The position numbers were made by a program, and so were the translations under genes. 12,713 nucleotides of DNA, from NCBI GenBank assembly GCA_910588885.1, contig CAJUSQ010000074.1:1-12713 (forward strand). The letters run 5' to 3'. Positions within the stretch are counted from its first letter, which is position 1. Every line of letters starts with the position of its first letter. This document shows positions 1 to 5,313 of this stretch, piece by piece. Under the pieces are notes generated by a model that worked only from the letters and a program-made list of their open reading frames with translations, had not been told where the DNA came from and did not search any database. Source of the DNA: an uncultured Lachnospiraceae bacterium. Its GTDB lineage: Bacteria > Bacillota > Clostridia > Lachnospirales > Lachnospiraceae.

Positions 1-1
1 A

Positions 2-334
2 CGAACTGTCTTATGCAATTTTGTCTTGCCATACCATGCAGGCAGATTGCCTGTCCGTGAGATATTTTATCACATTGGAACGGCATTTGCAAGGAGAAAA
101 GTTTTCGCCCATAATAGCTGGAATTTGACTGTTAAGCGCCTACCTATTGAAAAAATTAAAAACTTACCATTCCCTTTTGATAAATCAGTTATGCTTTATG
201 ATGAACGCCGAAAAATGTTATATGGCACAACAATAAAAGATGTAATAGATTTTGTGCAAAGCTTTGAACCATGGGATGAAGTCGATGCTTATATTTTTAG
301 GATAGTGGCTGACAACTTTCGATTTTCGGACTAA
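2..334 (+). CDS. Hypothetical protein, C-terminal part (5' end outside window)
   Basis: An open frame of 110 codons runs from the left edge to a TAA stop. I do not recognise the family. The only early start-like codon is a TTG at 26, which has no convincing ribosome binding site. The frame stays open upstream of it, so the gene probably begins outside the window. The visible protein is soluble in character, with no membrane segment or signal peptide. Its C-terminal half is acidic and aromatic, with a stretch reading LYDERRKMLYGTT and then SFEPWDEVDAYIF. That style recalls small immunity-type or DUF proteins, but this is only an impression. The gene ends 22 bp before the stop of the convergent radical SAM gene, with no visible terminator between them. 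Like that gene it is AT-richer than the rest of the window. Confidence 0.5.
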   Translation, partial: RTVLCNFVLPYHAGRLPVREIFYHIGTAFARRKVFAHNSWNLTVKRLPIEKIKNLPFPFDKSVMLYDERRKMLYGTTIKDVIDFVQSFEPWDEVDAYIFRIVADNFRFSD

Positions 335-356
335 TGAAAAGTTAAAACAGGACGAA

Positions 357-1238
357 TTATGTTGCGATATCCCAAATACTTAATTGTTTCAGATCGTTAT
401 GTTCTTCAAAGCTATGCAGATAATGAAATATTTGCTCATTGTCATGCACAATCCCATTTCCCTTGCATTTTCGATGAAACAGCCGCATTAAATCTTTGCT
501 ATTGCCGCTTTCTATTAGATATTGATTTCCGTATGTCCGGATGTATTTTTCTTTTAGGCCGGGAAACGATCGGTCTAACTGCTCGTAGAAATACTCCCGA
601 TTTCCTTCCCGAAGGGTCAATCCCATTCCAAAGCAAATAATACCATAAACCTCTGCTTCTATACACATATCCAAAATACCGGAAATATTATCCTCCGTAT
701 CGTTCATAAACGGCAAAATAGGCGTCAGCCATACAACGGTTGGAATCCTGAAATCTCTTAGCTTTTTCAATACTTCAAAACGCTCCTTTGCCGAACATAC
801 ATTCGGTTCAATCTTTTTGCATAACGCTTCGCTGCAGGTAGTCAAGGTCATTTGCACAACGCATTTTGCCTGTTCGTTAATTTTCTGCAAAAGGTCGATA
901 TCCCTCAATATGAGATTTGATTTTGTAATGACCGTAAATCCAAACCCATGCTCATATATTAGCTGCAAAGCCTTTCTGACATTCCCGATTTCCAGCTCCA
1001 GCGGAATATAAGGGTCTGTCATAGAGCCTGTACCGATCATACACTTTTTACGCTTATGAGTAAGCGCATACTCCAATAATTCAATCGCATTTTCCTTGAC
1101 TTCAATATCCTCAAAAGCGTGTTCCATGTGATAGCATTTGCTTCTGGAGTCACAATAAATGCACCCATGGGAACAGCCGCGGTATAAATTCATTCCATTT
1201 TTAGCAGATAATATTCCTTTTGCTTTCACGAAGTGCAT
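357..1238 (-). CDS. Radical SAM protein, spore photoproduct lyase-like (COG1533-type)
   Basis: This 293-residue cytosolic protein should bind a [4Fe-4S] cluster and cleave S-adenosylmethionine to make a radical. The cluster ligands are visible as CSHGCIYC (C22, C26, C29), the CxxxCxxC motif of the radical SAM superfamily. Further family-style blocks are GTGSMTDPY near residue 70 and ITKSNLILRDIDLL near 105, typical of the SPL-like group often annotated 'SPL family radical SAM protein'. Members outside true SplB have no established substrate, so I give no reaction. The start is supported by AGGGAGGA on the minus strand (1245-1252), 6 nt upstream of ATG. A minus-strand promoter lies at 1304-1332. 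The gene is divergent from the LacI-type regulator and its codons are AT-rich compared with genes to the right, which may indicate separate origin. Family assignment is confident; function is not. Confidence 0.88.
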   Translation of the reverse strand: MHFVKAKGILSAKNGMNLYRGCSHGCIYCDSRSKCYHMEHAFEDIEVKENAIELLEYALTHKRKKCMIGTGSMTDPYIPLELEIGNVRKALQLIYEHGFGFTVITKSNLILRDIDLLQKINEQAKCVVQMTLTTCSEALCKKIEPNVCSAKERFEVLKKLRDFRIPTVVWLTPILPFMNDTEDNISGILDMCIEAEVYGIICFGMGLTLREGNREYFYEQLDRSFPGLKEKYIRTYGNQYLIESGNSKDLMRLFHRKCKGNGIVHDNEQIFHYLHSFEEHNDLKQLSIWDIAT

Positions 1239-1303
1239 AGCGCGTCCTCCCTATATTTTTCAGAGCTGCCCCATCCGGAAAAATCCACTGCAAGGCAAGT
1301 TTT

Positions 1304-1332
1304 ATTATAATTGTTTTTCCGCTCATGATCAA
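1304..1332 (-). promoter_or_regulatory. SigA-type promoter for the radical SAM gene
   Basis: On the minus strand, TTGATC (1327-1332) and a perfect TATAAT (1304-1309) are separated by 17 bp. This places transcription start about 60 nt upstream of the radical SAM start codon. Found by motif reading only. Confidence 0.6.
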
Positions 1333-1434
1333 CGGAATAGGAATAAATAATTTTCATGCACAGCTATGTTTTGGACAATAGTAACAAAAAGAAGGGTCTG
1401 TTTTCGTGAATTTCCATGAAAAAGAAAAAATATC

Positions 1435-1469
1435 TTTACAATCATCCGGATTCATGTTACAAATATACT
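1435..1469 (+). promoter_or_regulatory. Putative promoter of the LacI-family gene
   Basis: TTTACA (1435-1440) is a good -35. With a 17-bp spacer it pairs with TACAAA at 1458-1463, which is preceded by TG at 1455-1456 (extended -10). A better -10 hexamer, TATACT at 1464-1469, would need a 23-bp spacer or a different -35, so the exact -10 is uncertain. The palindromic operator lies just downstream, around the expected transcription start. Confidence 0.5.
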
Positions 1470-1471
1470 AA

Positions 1472-1489
1472 CAAAAACGTTTTCGAAAA
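1472..1489 (+). promoter_or_regulatory. LacI-family operator in the regulator's own leader
   Basis: The site contains the perfect palindrome AAAACGTTTT (1474-1483), overlapped by a second perfect palindrome TTTTCGAAAA (1480-1489). Central-CG palindromes are the usual form of LacI-family operators. The 12-mer CAAAAACGTTTT at 1472-1483 recurs exactly at 2572-2583, in the promoter of the downstream sugar operon. It sits between the -10 region and the start codon, which suggests autorepression. It lacks the outer TG/CA bases of a canonical CcpA cre site. Confidence 0.65.
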
Positions 1490-1500
1490 GAAGTGATTTA

Positions 1501-2517
1501 GTGGCTACCATACAAGATGTTGCAAAAGAAGCAGGCGTTTCCGTGGGAACGGTGTCCAGGGCCTTGAACCATTATACCGATGTAAGCGAAGCAACCAGGG
1601 AGAAGGTTCAGAACGCGGCAAAGAAGCTGGGATATTGGCCCAATTTGAATGCCAGGAGCCTGTCCTCAAAAACCCAGATCAATGTGGCGTTGATTCTGTC
1701 CGGTTTTTTGGAAGAAAAAATGTTTAATGAGTATGAAACGATGCTCATGAAGGGCAGCTACAGCTATGCGCTGGAGCATGACATTGAGATCGCCATGCGG
1801 GTCATAAACAGCCAGATCCAGAAGGAGAAGACCTATGACCAGCTGTGCCATGAATACGGCATGTCCGGGGCTCTTTTCTTCGGATTAAAGATGTCGGATG
1901 AATATTGTAAAACGCTTCCCGGTTCCAATCATCCCTGTGTGATTTTTGACTTTGAACTGGAAGGGCCCAATATCGGGACGGTGATGGTGGATAATCAGAA
2001 GGCATTTCAGGAGCTGACCCAGCATTTGATTGACTGCAATCATAAAAAGATTGTGTTGATGCATGGGCGGAAGGACGCTACGGTCAGCATGGAGCGTTTG
2101 GCCGGGGCCCGGGAGGCAATGGGGCTCAATGGGCTTTCCCTGTCCGGGGATCAGATTATTTACACCAATTTCCTGGAAGAGGAAGCTTACGAAGGGGTGC
2201 TGAATTATTTTAAAACCCATCGGCCGGACAGCGTATCCGCCTTTCTCTGTATGAGTGATTTAACGGCGGTAGGTACCATGAATGCACTGAAGCATTTGGG
2301 TTACCGGATTCCGGAGGATTATTCCGTGGTGGGATATGACGGGCTGAATTTGGCCGGATATACGGCTCCGGGGCTTACGACGGTAGATCAGAACGCACAG
2401 AGCATCGGATATGCGGCTACCCAGCAGCTGCATCGGATGATCCTGGGAGAACCGGTGGAAAAGCGGAAGATTATGCCTTATACCATCGTTTACCGGGACA
2501 GCGTAAAGAGGATTTGA
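1501..2517 (+). CDS. LacI-family transcriptional regulator (sugar operon repressor)
   Basis: This 338-residue DNA-binding repressor has the usual LacI/GalR length. The N-terminal helix-turn-helix opens with the canonical ATIQDVAKEAGVS block, with a recognition helix around SVGTVSRALNH (residues 14-24). A hinge-helix region around NARSLSS (near 50-56) follows. The remainder is a periplasmic-binding-protein-like effector domain, with the typical late segment SVVGYDGLNLAGYTAPGLTTVDQ. The start is GTG, preceded by the loose ribosome site AGAAGTGAT. The reading is fixed by the conserved N-terminus. The gene is intact, has an operator in its own leader, and is followed by a terminator. The same operator core reappears in the promoter of the adjacent binding-protein/GH65 locus. 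I infer that it represses that locus and responds to its sugar, possibly an alpha-linked disaccharide given the GH65 remnant. The effector is not readable from the sequence. Confidence 0.92.
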   Translation: MATIQDVAKEAGVSVGTVSRALNHYTDVSEATREKVQNAAKKLGYWPNLNARSLSSKTQINVALILSGFLEEKMFNEYETMLMKGSYSYALEHDIEIAMRVINSQIQKEKTYDQLCHEYGMSGALFFGLKMSDEYCKTLPGSNHPCVIFDFELEGPNIGTVMVDNQKAFQELTQHLIDCNHKKIVLMHGRKDATVSMERLAGAREAMGLNGLSLSGDQIIYTNFLEEEAYEGVLNYFKTHRPDSVSAFLCMSDLTAVGTMNALKHLGYRIPEDYSVVGYDGLNLAGYTAPGLTTVDQNAQSIGYAATQQLHRMILGEPVEKRKIMPYTIVYRDSVKRI

Positions 2518-2530
2518 GGAAAATTGAATA

Positions 2531-2562
2531 AAGAGAAAACAGCAGAGCTGTTTTTTCTTTTT
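2531..2562 (+). terminator. Rho-independent terminator after the LacI-type gene
   Basis: The core stem AAAACAGC (2536-2543) / GCTGTTTT (2547-2554) has a 3-nt loop AGA and extends outward through further A-T, G-C and G-T pairs to about 2531/2559. It runs into a T-rich tail. It isolates the repressor transcript from the next promoter, which starts only about 6 bp further on. Confidence 0.8.
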
Positions 2563-2567
2563 TGCGA

Positions 2568-2596
2568 TTTTCAAAAACGTTTTTGGAACGCATAAT
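2568..2596 (+). promoter_or_regulatory. Promoter of the binding-protein/GH65 locus
   Basis: TTTTCA (2568-2573) and CATAAT (2591-2596) are 17 bp apart. The promoter sits immediately after the terminator of the repressor gene. The 14-bp operator fills most of the spacer and touches the -35, an arrangement expected for direct repression. Transcription would start about 90 nt before the lipoprotein start codon. Confidence 0.6.
2572..2585 (+). promoter_or_regulatory. LacI-family operator in the sugar-locus promoter
   Basis: CAAAAACGTTTTTG is a perfect 14-bp palindrome centred on CG. It lies between the -35 and -10 elements of the next promoter and shares 12 identical bases with the site in the LacI-type gene's leader. 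It is the best candidate for the main operator of that repressor. The gene it controls is now truncated. Confidence 0.75.
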
Positions 2597-2693
2597 AGGA
2601 TTGTATGAGCCGAAAATGGTTCTTGCAGGCTGTGGTTTCAGTGCACGGGAACCGCAGAATAAATTTAACCGAATGAAAGAAGGAGGAAGAAAG

Positions 2694-3254
2694 ATGAAAT
2701 TCAAGAGAGTAGTAGCAGTAGTTTTAAGCGCCGCTATGGTTTTGGGCGCTGCAGCATGCGGGCAGAAGCCATCTGCAGATAACGGACAGAAGCCATCTGG
2801 GGATAACGGACAGAATTCGTCTGCCGAAGAAGAGCAGAAGGATACCGAAGAGACTGCAGACGGCAAAGGGGATTCCGGAAAGGTGATTGAAGTATCCCTT
2901 CCTACCTACAAAACCGGGGAAAATGCCGGGGCTGCTTATTTTGAACCGATGATTGAGCGGTTTAACACGAAATATGAGGGAAAATATCACATTACCATTG
3001 AAGAAGTGACCCAGGATGTCTATCCCGAGAAGCTGAAGCAGTTAGGGCAGCAGGGCAAGTTTCCCTTCTTTATTGAAGGCGGCGATACCACCTGGATGAA
3101 TGATGTGGTGATTCCCGGTGAGATGTTCTATGACCTTTCCGAGTTTGTAGCGTCCCATCCGGAAGTGAAAGATCTGATCAGTGAAGAAGCAATGGCCTAT
3201 AACACCACAAAAGACGGCAAGATCGTAACCCTGATGACACCGATCATGTTATGA
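2694..3254 (+). pseudogene. Truncated sugar ABC transporter substrate-binding lipoprotein
   Basis: The frame encodes 186 residues, whereas extracellular sugar-binding proteins of this class usually have about 400-450. The start is set by AAGGAGG a few bases upstream of ATG. Residues 1-21 form a lipoprotein signal peptide (basic start, then VVAVVLSAAMVLG), with the lipid-anchoring Cys at 22 in GAAACG. A low-complexity Ser/Asn/Glu linker (about 23-62) follows. The mature lobe-I fold begins at VIEVSLPTYKTG and includes MIERFNTKYEG. An intact protein would sit on the outer membrane face and deliver sugar to an ABC permease. Homology stops near residue 184, at TPIML, and the next bases belong to a GH65 enzyme in another frame. 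The stop codon is therefore created at the fusion point. Both permeases normally following are absent. Any product would lack most of the sugar site and is probably non-functional. Confidence 0.8.
2760..2822 (+). repeat. 24-bp tandem repeat in the lipoprotein linker
   Basis: Two full 24-bp units (2760-2783 and 2784-2807) and a partial third encode GQKPSADN, GQKPSGDN and GQNSS. They lie just after the lipidated Cys, in the flexible tether. Such a repeat can change length by slippage without disturbing the frame. Confidence 0.75.
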
Positions 3255-3684
3255 GCAGGTAACCACCCATGACTCCTCCCTGTCTACCTGTATTTACAGT
3301 ATTATGGCCTCCCGGCTGGGACAGGTGGAGAAAGCCTATGAATACTTCGGCGAATCCGCCAAGCTGGATTTGTTCAATACGCATAAGAATACCAAGGACG
3401 GGATTCATACGGCAAATATGGGCGGGACCTACATGGCTATGGTATATGGCTTTGGCGGCCTGCGGATGAAGGAACAGGGTATTTTTTTAAATCCTGTAAT
3501 TCCGGGCCGGTGGCAGGGGTATCGGTTCCGCTTCCTTTACGAGGATGCCTCCCTGGAGGTGTCTGTGGATCAGAAAGGATGCAGAATCTCCTTATTAAAA
3601 GGGAGTGCAAAAGAGATCGGGGTATATGGCAGGAACTATAGAATAGAACCCGGAAAGGAACTTGAGGTTGCAGTAAAGCAGTAA
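3250..3684 (+). pseudogene. C-terminal remnant of a GH65 glycoside phosphorylase
   Basis: Read in the frame of 3250, the sequence gives YEQVTTHDSSLS, then EKAYEYFGESAKLDLFN, KDGIHTANMGGTYMAMVYGFGG and IFLNPVIPGRWQGYRFRF. These match the conserved C-terminal part of glycoside hydrolase family 65 (maltose, trehalose, kojibiose and related phosphorylases), including the end of the (alpha/alpha)6 barrel and the C-terminal beta-sandwich. Intact enzymes have about 750 residues; only 144 remain, with a normal TAA stop. The catalytic acid lies upstream in the family and is lost. There is no proper start or ribosome site, and an internal ATG at 3304 is unlikely to be used. Position right after a sugar-binding protein and LacI regulator is the usual context for GH65 genes. 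Which disaccharide was phosphorolysed cannot be told. Confidence 0.82.
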
Positions 3685-3745
3685 ATATATAATGGGTGGA
3701 TTGCCCGGACGGAGAATAGAAAAATTTTGAAGAGGAACAGAGTGT

Positions 3746-3784
3746 GCAAAGGCAGCGTCGGCGAAAAGCAGACGCTGCCTTTGC
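3746..3784 (+). terminator. Strong hairpin after the GH65 remnant (no T-tract)
   Basis: A perfect 14-bp stem, GCAAAGGCAGCGTC (3746-3759) / GACGCTGCCTTTGC (3771-3784), encloses an 11-nt loop. It has the position of an operon terminator between the GH65 gene and the TetR gene. The bases after it (GTCTGAGCC) contain no T-run, so it is not a textbook intrinsic terminator. It could be a transcript-stabilising hairpin or a weak terminator. Confidence 0.5.
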
Positions 3785-3850
3785 GTCTGAGCCCGGCGGA
3801 GCGGCTAAGGCGATGAAAAATTTTCCCGATAGGGGCCTCTGTAAAGGAAG

Positions 3851-3880
3851 TTGACAAAATCCCGTAACAGGAAGTATAAT
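3851..3880 (+). promoter_or_regulatory. Consensus SigA promoter of the TetR/flavodoxin genes
   Basis: A perfect TTGACA (3851-3856) and a perfect TATAAT (3875-3880) are separated by 18 bp. This should be an intrinsically strong promoter, held in check by the inverted repeat that starts on the -10. It serves the TetR gene and probably the flavodoxin gene behind it. Confidence 0.85.
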
Positions 3881-3914
3881 CTTTTTATATAAATTAGTTA
3901 TATAAAAAGATTAT
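3876..3914 (+). promoter_or_regulatory. TetR operator: 17-5-17 perfect inverted repeat
   Basis: Two perfect 17-bp arms (3876-3892 and 3898-3914) flank a 5-bp centre ATTAG, giving a 39-bp dyad. The left arm covers five of the six -10 bases and the rest covers the transcription start. TetR-family repressors bind such dyads in their own promoters, so autorepression is the natural reading. The arms are AT-rich (TCTTTTTATATAA). The site is longer than a minimal TetR operator and could hold two dimers. As RNA it could also fold, but there is no terminator-like tail. Confidence 0.75.
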
Positions 3915-3941
3915 GTAAAATAACAAGCAAGGGGGAACGGA

Positions 3942-4526
3942 ATGCCAAAGCAGAGAATTACGAAAGAAATGGTAGTAGATGCGGCTTTTGAAATTGCACG
4001 AAGCGGCGGGATGGAACAGGTTCTGGTAAAAAATATTGCGGAAAAAATAGGATGCTCGGTACAGCCGATTTACAGCTATTGTAAAAATATGGAGGGGCTG
4101 CGCCAGGATGTGGTTGCAAAGGTACGGTGCTTTATACGGGAATATCTTAGCGCTCACCGGGAGGAACAGGATTTGTTCCGAAATACGGGCCGTACGTATT
4201 TGCAGTTGGCAAAAGAGGAACCCCACCTGTTTCGGATTTTTGTGCTGCACCAGCGAAAGGGGATTGCGTCCCTGGAGGATTTGTATCGGACGGAAGCGGA
4301 CCCCGGTATGGCCGAATGGATTGCGGAGGAATTGCAGATCAGCGTACCGCAGGCAGAAAAGCTGCATTTGAATATGCTGATTTATACGATAGGCATCGGC
4401 ACAATTTTATCGGTCACAACGCCGGGAATTTCCCCGGACGAAATATATGCGCTGCAGGAAACGGCTTTTGAAGGGTTTTTCAAACAGGCGTTGGAATCAG
4501 GTTCCCTGGTTGTTTCCGGCGTGTGA
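3942..4526 (+). CDS. TetR/AcrR-family transcriptional regulator
   Basis: This 194-residue protein has the typical length for TetR repressors. Residues about 7-53 form the helix-turn-helix, with the family pattern ITKEMVVDAAFEIARSGG followed by the recognition segment CSVQPIYSYCKNMEGL. The rest is a helical ligand and dimerisation domain. The start is supported by AGGGGGAA upstream of ATG. It is transcribed from a consensus promoter overlapped by a long inverted repeat, so it probably represses itself. The flavodoxin-domain gene begins 69 bp after its stop on the same strand without a visible promoter or terminator, and is the best candidate co-regulated target. The inducer is unknown. Confidence 0.9.
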   Translation: MPKQRITKEMVVDAAFEIARSGGMEQVLVKNIAEKIGCSVQPIYSYCKNMEGLRQDVVAKVRCFIREYLSAHREEQDLFRNTGRTYLQLAKEEPHLFRIFVLHQRKGIASLEDLYRTEADPGMAEWIAEELQISVPQAEKLHLNMLIYTIGIGTILSVTTPGISPDEIYALQETAFEGFFKQALESGSLVVSGV

Positions 4527-4550
4527 AATGGCGTCCGGAGGAACGGGGCC

Positions 4551-4585
4551 GCGGAAACAGGGTTGCGGAAACAGGGCTGCGGAAA
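4551..4585 (+). repeat. 14-bp tandem repeat, 2.5 copies, before the flavodoxin gene
   Basis: GCGGAAACAGGGTT (4551-4564) is followed by GCGGAAACAGGGCT (4565-4578) and a partial GCGGAAA (4579-4585), ending at the ribosome binding site. A TTG at 4563 opens an alternative in-frame start within the repeat, but it has no ribosome site. The ATG at 4596 is preferred. Confidence 0.7.
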
Positions 4586-4595
4586 GGAAGGAAAA

Positions 4596-5123
4596 ATGAA
4601 TAAAGGAATGATTCTCTACAAATCGAAATACGGATCTGCCAAAAAATACGCAGAATGGCTGCAAGGCATGACGGGCTTTGAATGTAGGGCGCTGCCGAAG
4701 GGGGACGGGGAAGACCTGTCCCGGTACGAAACCATAATTTTGTGCGGCGGGATTTATGCCTCCGGCATTGCAGGGCTCCCGTTTTTCAAAAAGAACATCG
4801 GGAAATGGAAGGGCAAGAAAACGGCCATATTTTGTGTGGGTGCTTCTCCCTACGAAGAACGTGCCTGTGGGGAATTGAAAGCCCGCAATTTAACCGGGGA
4901 TTTAAGGGAGATCCCGCTTTTTTATGGGAGGGGTGCGTGGGACGAAGGAAAGATGAAATTCGTGGACAAAACCTTGTGCGGGCTGCTGAAAAAATCCATA
5001 GCCCAAAAAGACCCAAATTCATACGAACCCTGGATGAAAGCACTTATGGATGCGGCGGGGCAGAGCTGCGACTGGACGGATCAGAAGTATTTAACGCCCT
5101 TGCTGGAATATTTGAAATTGTAA
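4596..5123 (+). CDS. Flavodoxin-domain protein (HemG-like / Flavodoxin_5 type)
   Basis: This 175-residue cytosolic protein probably binds FMN. The N-terminal strand and phosphate loop read MILYKSKYGSAKKYAEWL (about 5-22). The next strand is IILCGGIYASGIAG, followed by IFCVGASPYE. These are the flavodoxin-fold positions also seen in HemG-type protoporphyrinogen dehydrogenases and related small flavodoxin-domain proteins. Such proteins carry electrons in reduction reactions; the specific partner is unknown, and heme-related neighbours that would favour a HemG role are absent. The start at 4596 has AGGAAGG (4585-4591) 4 nt upstream. The gene lies behind the TetR gene in a likely two-gene operon, which suggests expression on demand under a chemical or redox signal. 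No clear intrinsic terminator follows. Confidence 0.82.
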   Translation: MNKGMILYKSKYGSAKKYAEWLQGMTGFECRALPKGDGEDLSRYETIILCGGIYASGIAGLPFFKKNIGKWKGKKTAIFCVGASPYEERACGELKARNLTGDLREIPLFYGRGAWDEGKMKFVDKTLCGLLKKSIAQKDPNSYEPWMKALMDAAGQSCDWTDQKYLTPLLEYLKL

Positions 5124-5190
5124 AATCCTTCGATGTAGGATTGAACGGTAACGGCCCCTTGTGTCGATGGCTGCATTTTTGGGATTTCCC

Positions 5191-5219
5191 TTGACAAAGC
5201 AGACTACATAGTGTAGTCT
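5191..5219 (+). promoter_or_regulatory. Promoter of the BlaI/BlaR1-type operon
   Basis: A perfect TTGACA (5191-5196) is followed, 17 bp on, by TAGTCT (5214-5219), a poor -10 that keeps the key T, A and final T. The first operator dyad fills the spacer and overlaps this -10, as in bla and mec control regions. The -10 assignment is tentative; TATACA at 5219-5224 has a spacer of 22 bp. Confidence 0.55.
5201..5219 (+). promoter_or_regulatory. BlaI-type operator 1
   Basis: AGACTACA / TGTAGTCT is a perfect 8-bp inverted repeat with a 3-bp centre TAG. The TACA...TGTA dyad is the recognised core of BlaI/MecI operators. It lies in the promoter spacer. Confidence 0.8.
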
Positions 5220-5230
5220 ATACATAAGGG

Positions 5231-5247
5231 GACTACAGGGTGTAGTC
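5231..5247 (+). promoter_or_regulatory. BlaI-type operator 2
   Basis: GACTACA / TGTAGTC is a perfect 7-bp inverted repeat with a GGG centre. Its centre (5239) is 29 bp from that of operator 1 (5210), and the bases after each dyad (TCTAT) also match, so the unit looks tandemly duplicated. Confidence 0.8.
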
Positions 5248-5259
5248 TATGTGTAATAG

Positions 5260-5276
5260 GACTGCATGGCGTAATC
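5260..5276 (+). promoter_or_regulatory. Degenerate BlaI-type operator 3
   Basis: GACTGCA / CGTAATC keeps most of the operator bases, with one change in the left arm and two in the right. Its centre (5268) is again exactly 29 bp from operator 2. The spacing argues that it is a diverged copy rather than chance similarity. It may bind more weakly. Confidence 0.6.
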
Positions 5277-5313
5277 CCAACGAAGCAGAATAAGGCCGAC
5301 GGGAGGGATGTAC

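Noticed and set aside
2572..2585. CcpA cre site instead of a LacI-family operator
   Set aside because: The central CG and A/T arms fit loosely, but the outer TG and CA bases of the cre consensus are absent, and the same 12-mer is in the adjacent LacI gene's leader. Dual control is not excluded.
2471..2866. Minus-strand frame with a Ser/Cys/Pro repeat, resembling a repeat protein
   Set aside because: The repeat is only the antisense of the 24-bp tandem repeat in the lipoprotein linker. It also crosses the terminator and promoter of the sugar locus.
3304..3684. Independent small gene starting at ATG 3304
   Set aside because: GH65 homology continues upstream of this ATG to about 3250, and there is no ribosome binding site, so it is an internal Met of a gene remnant.
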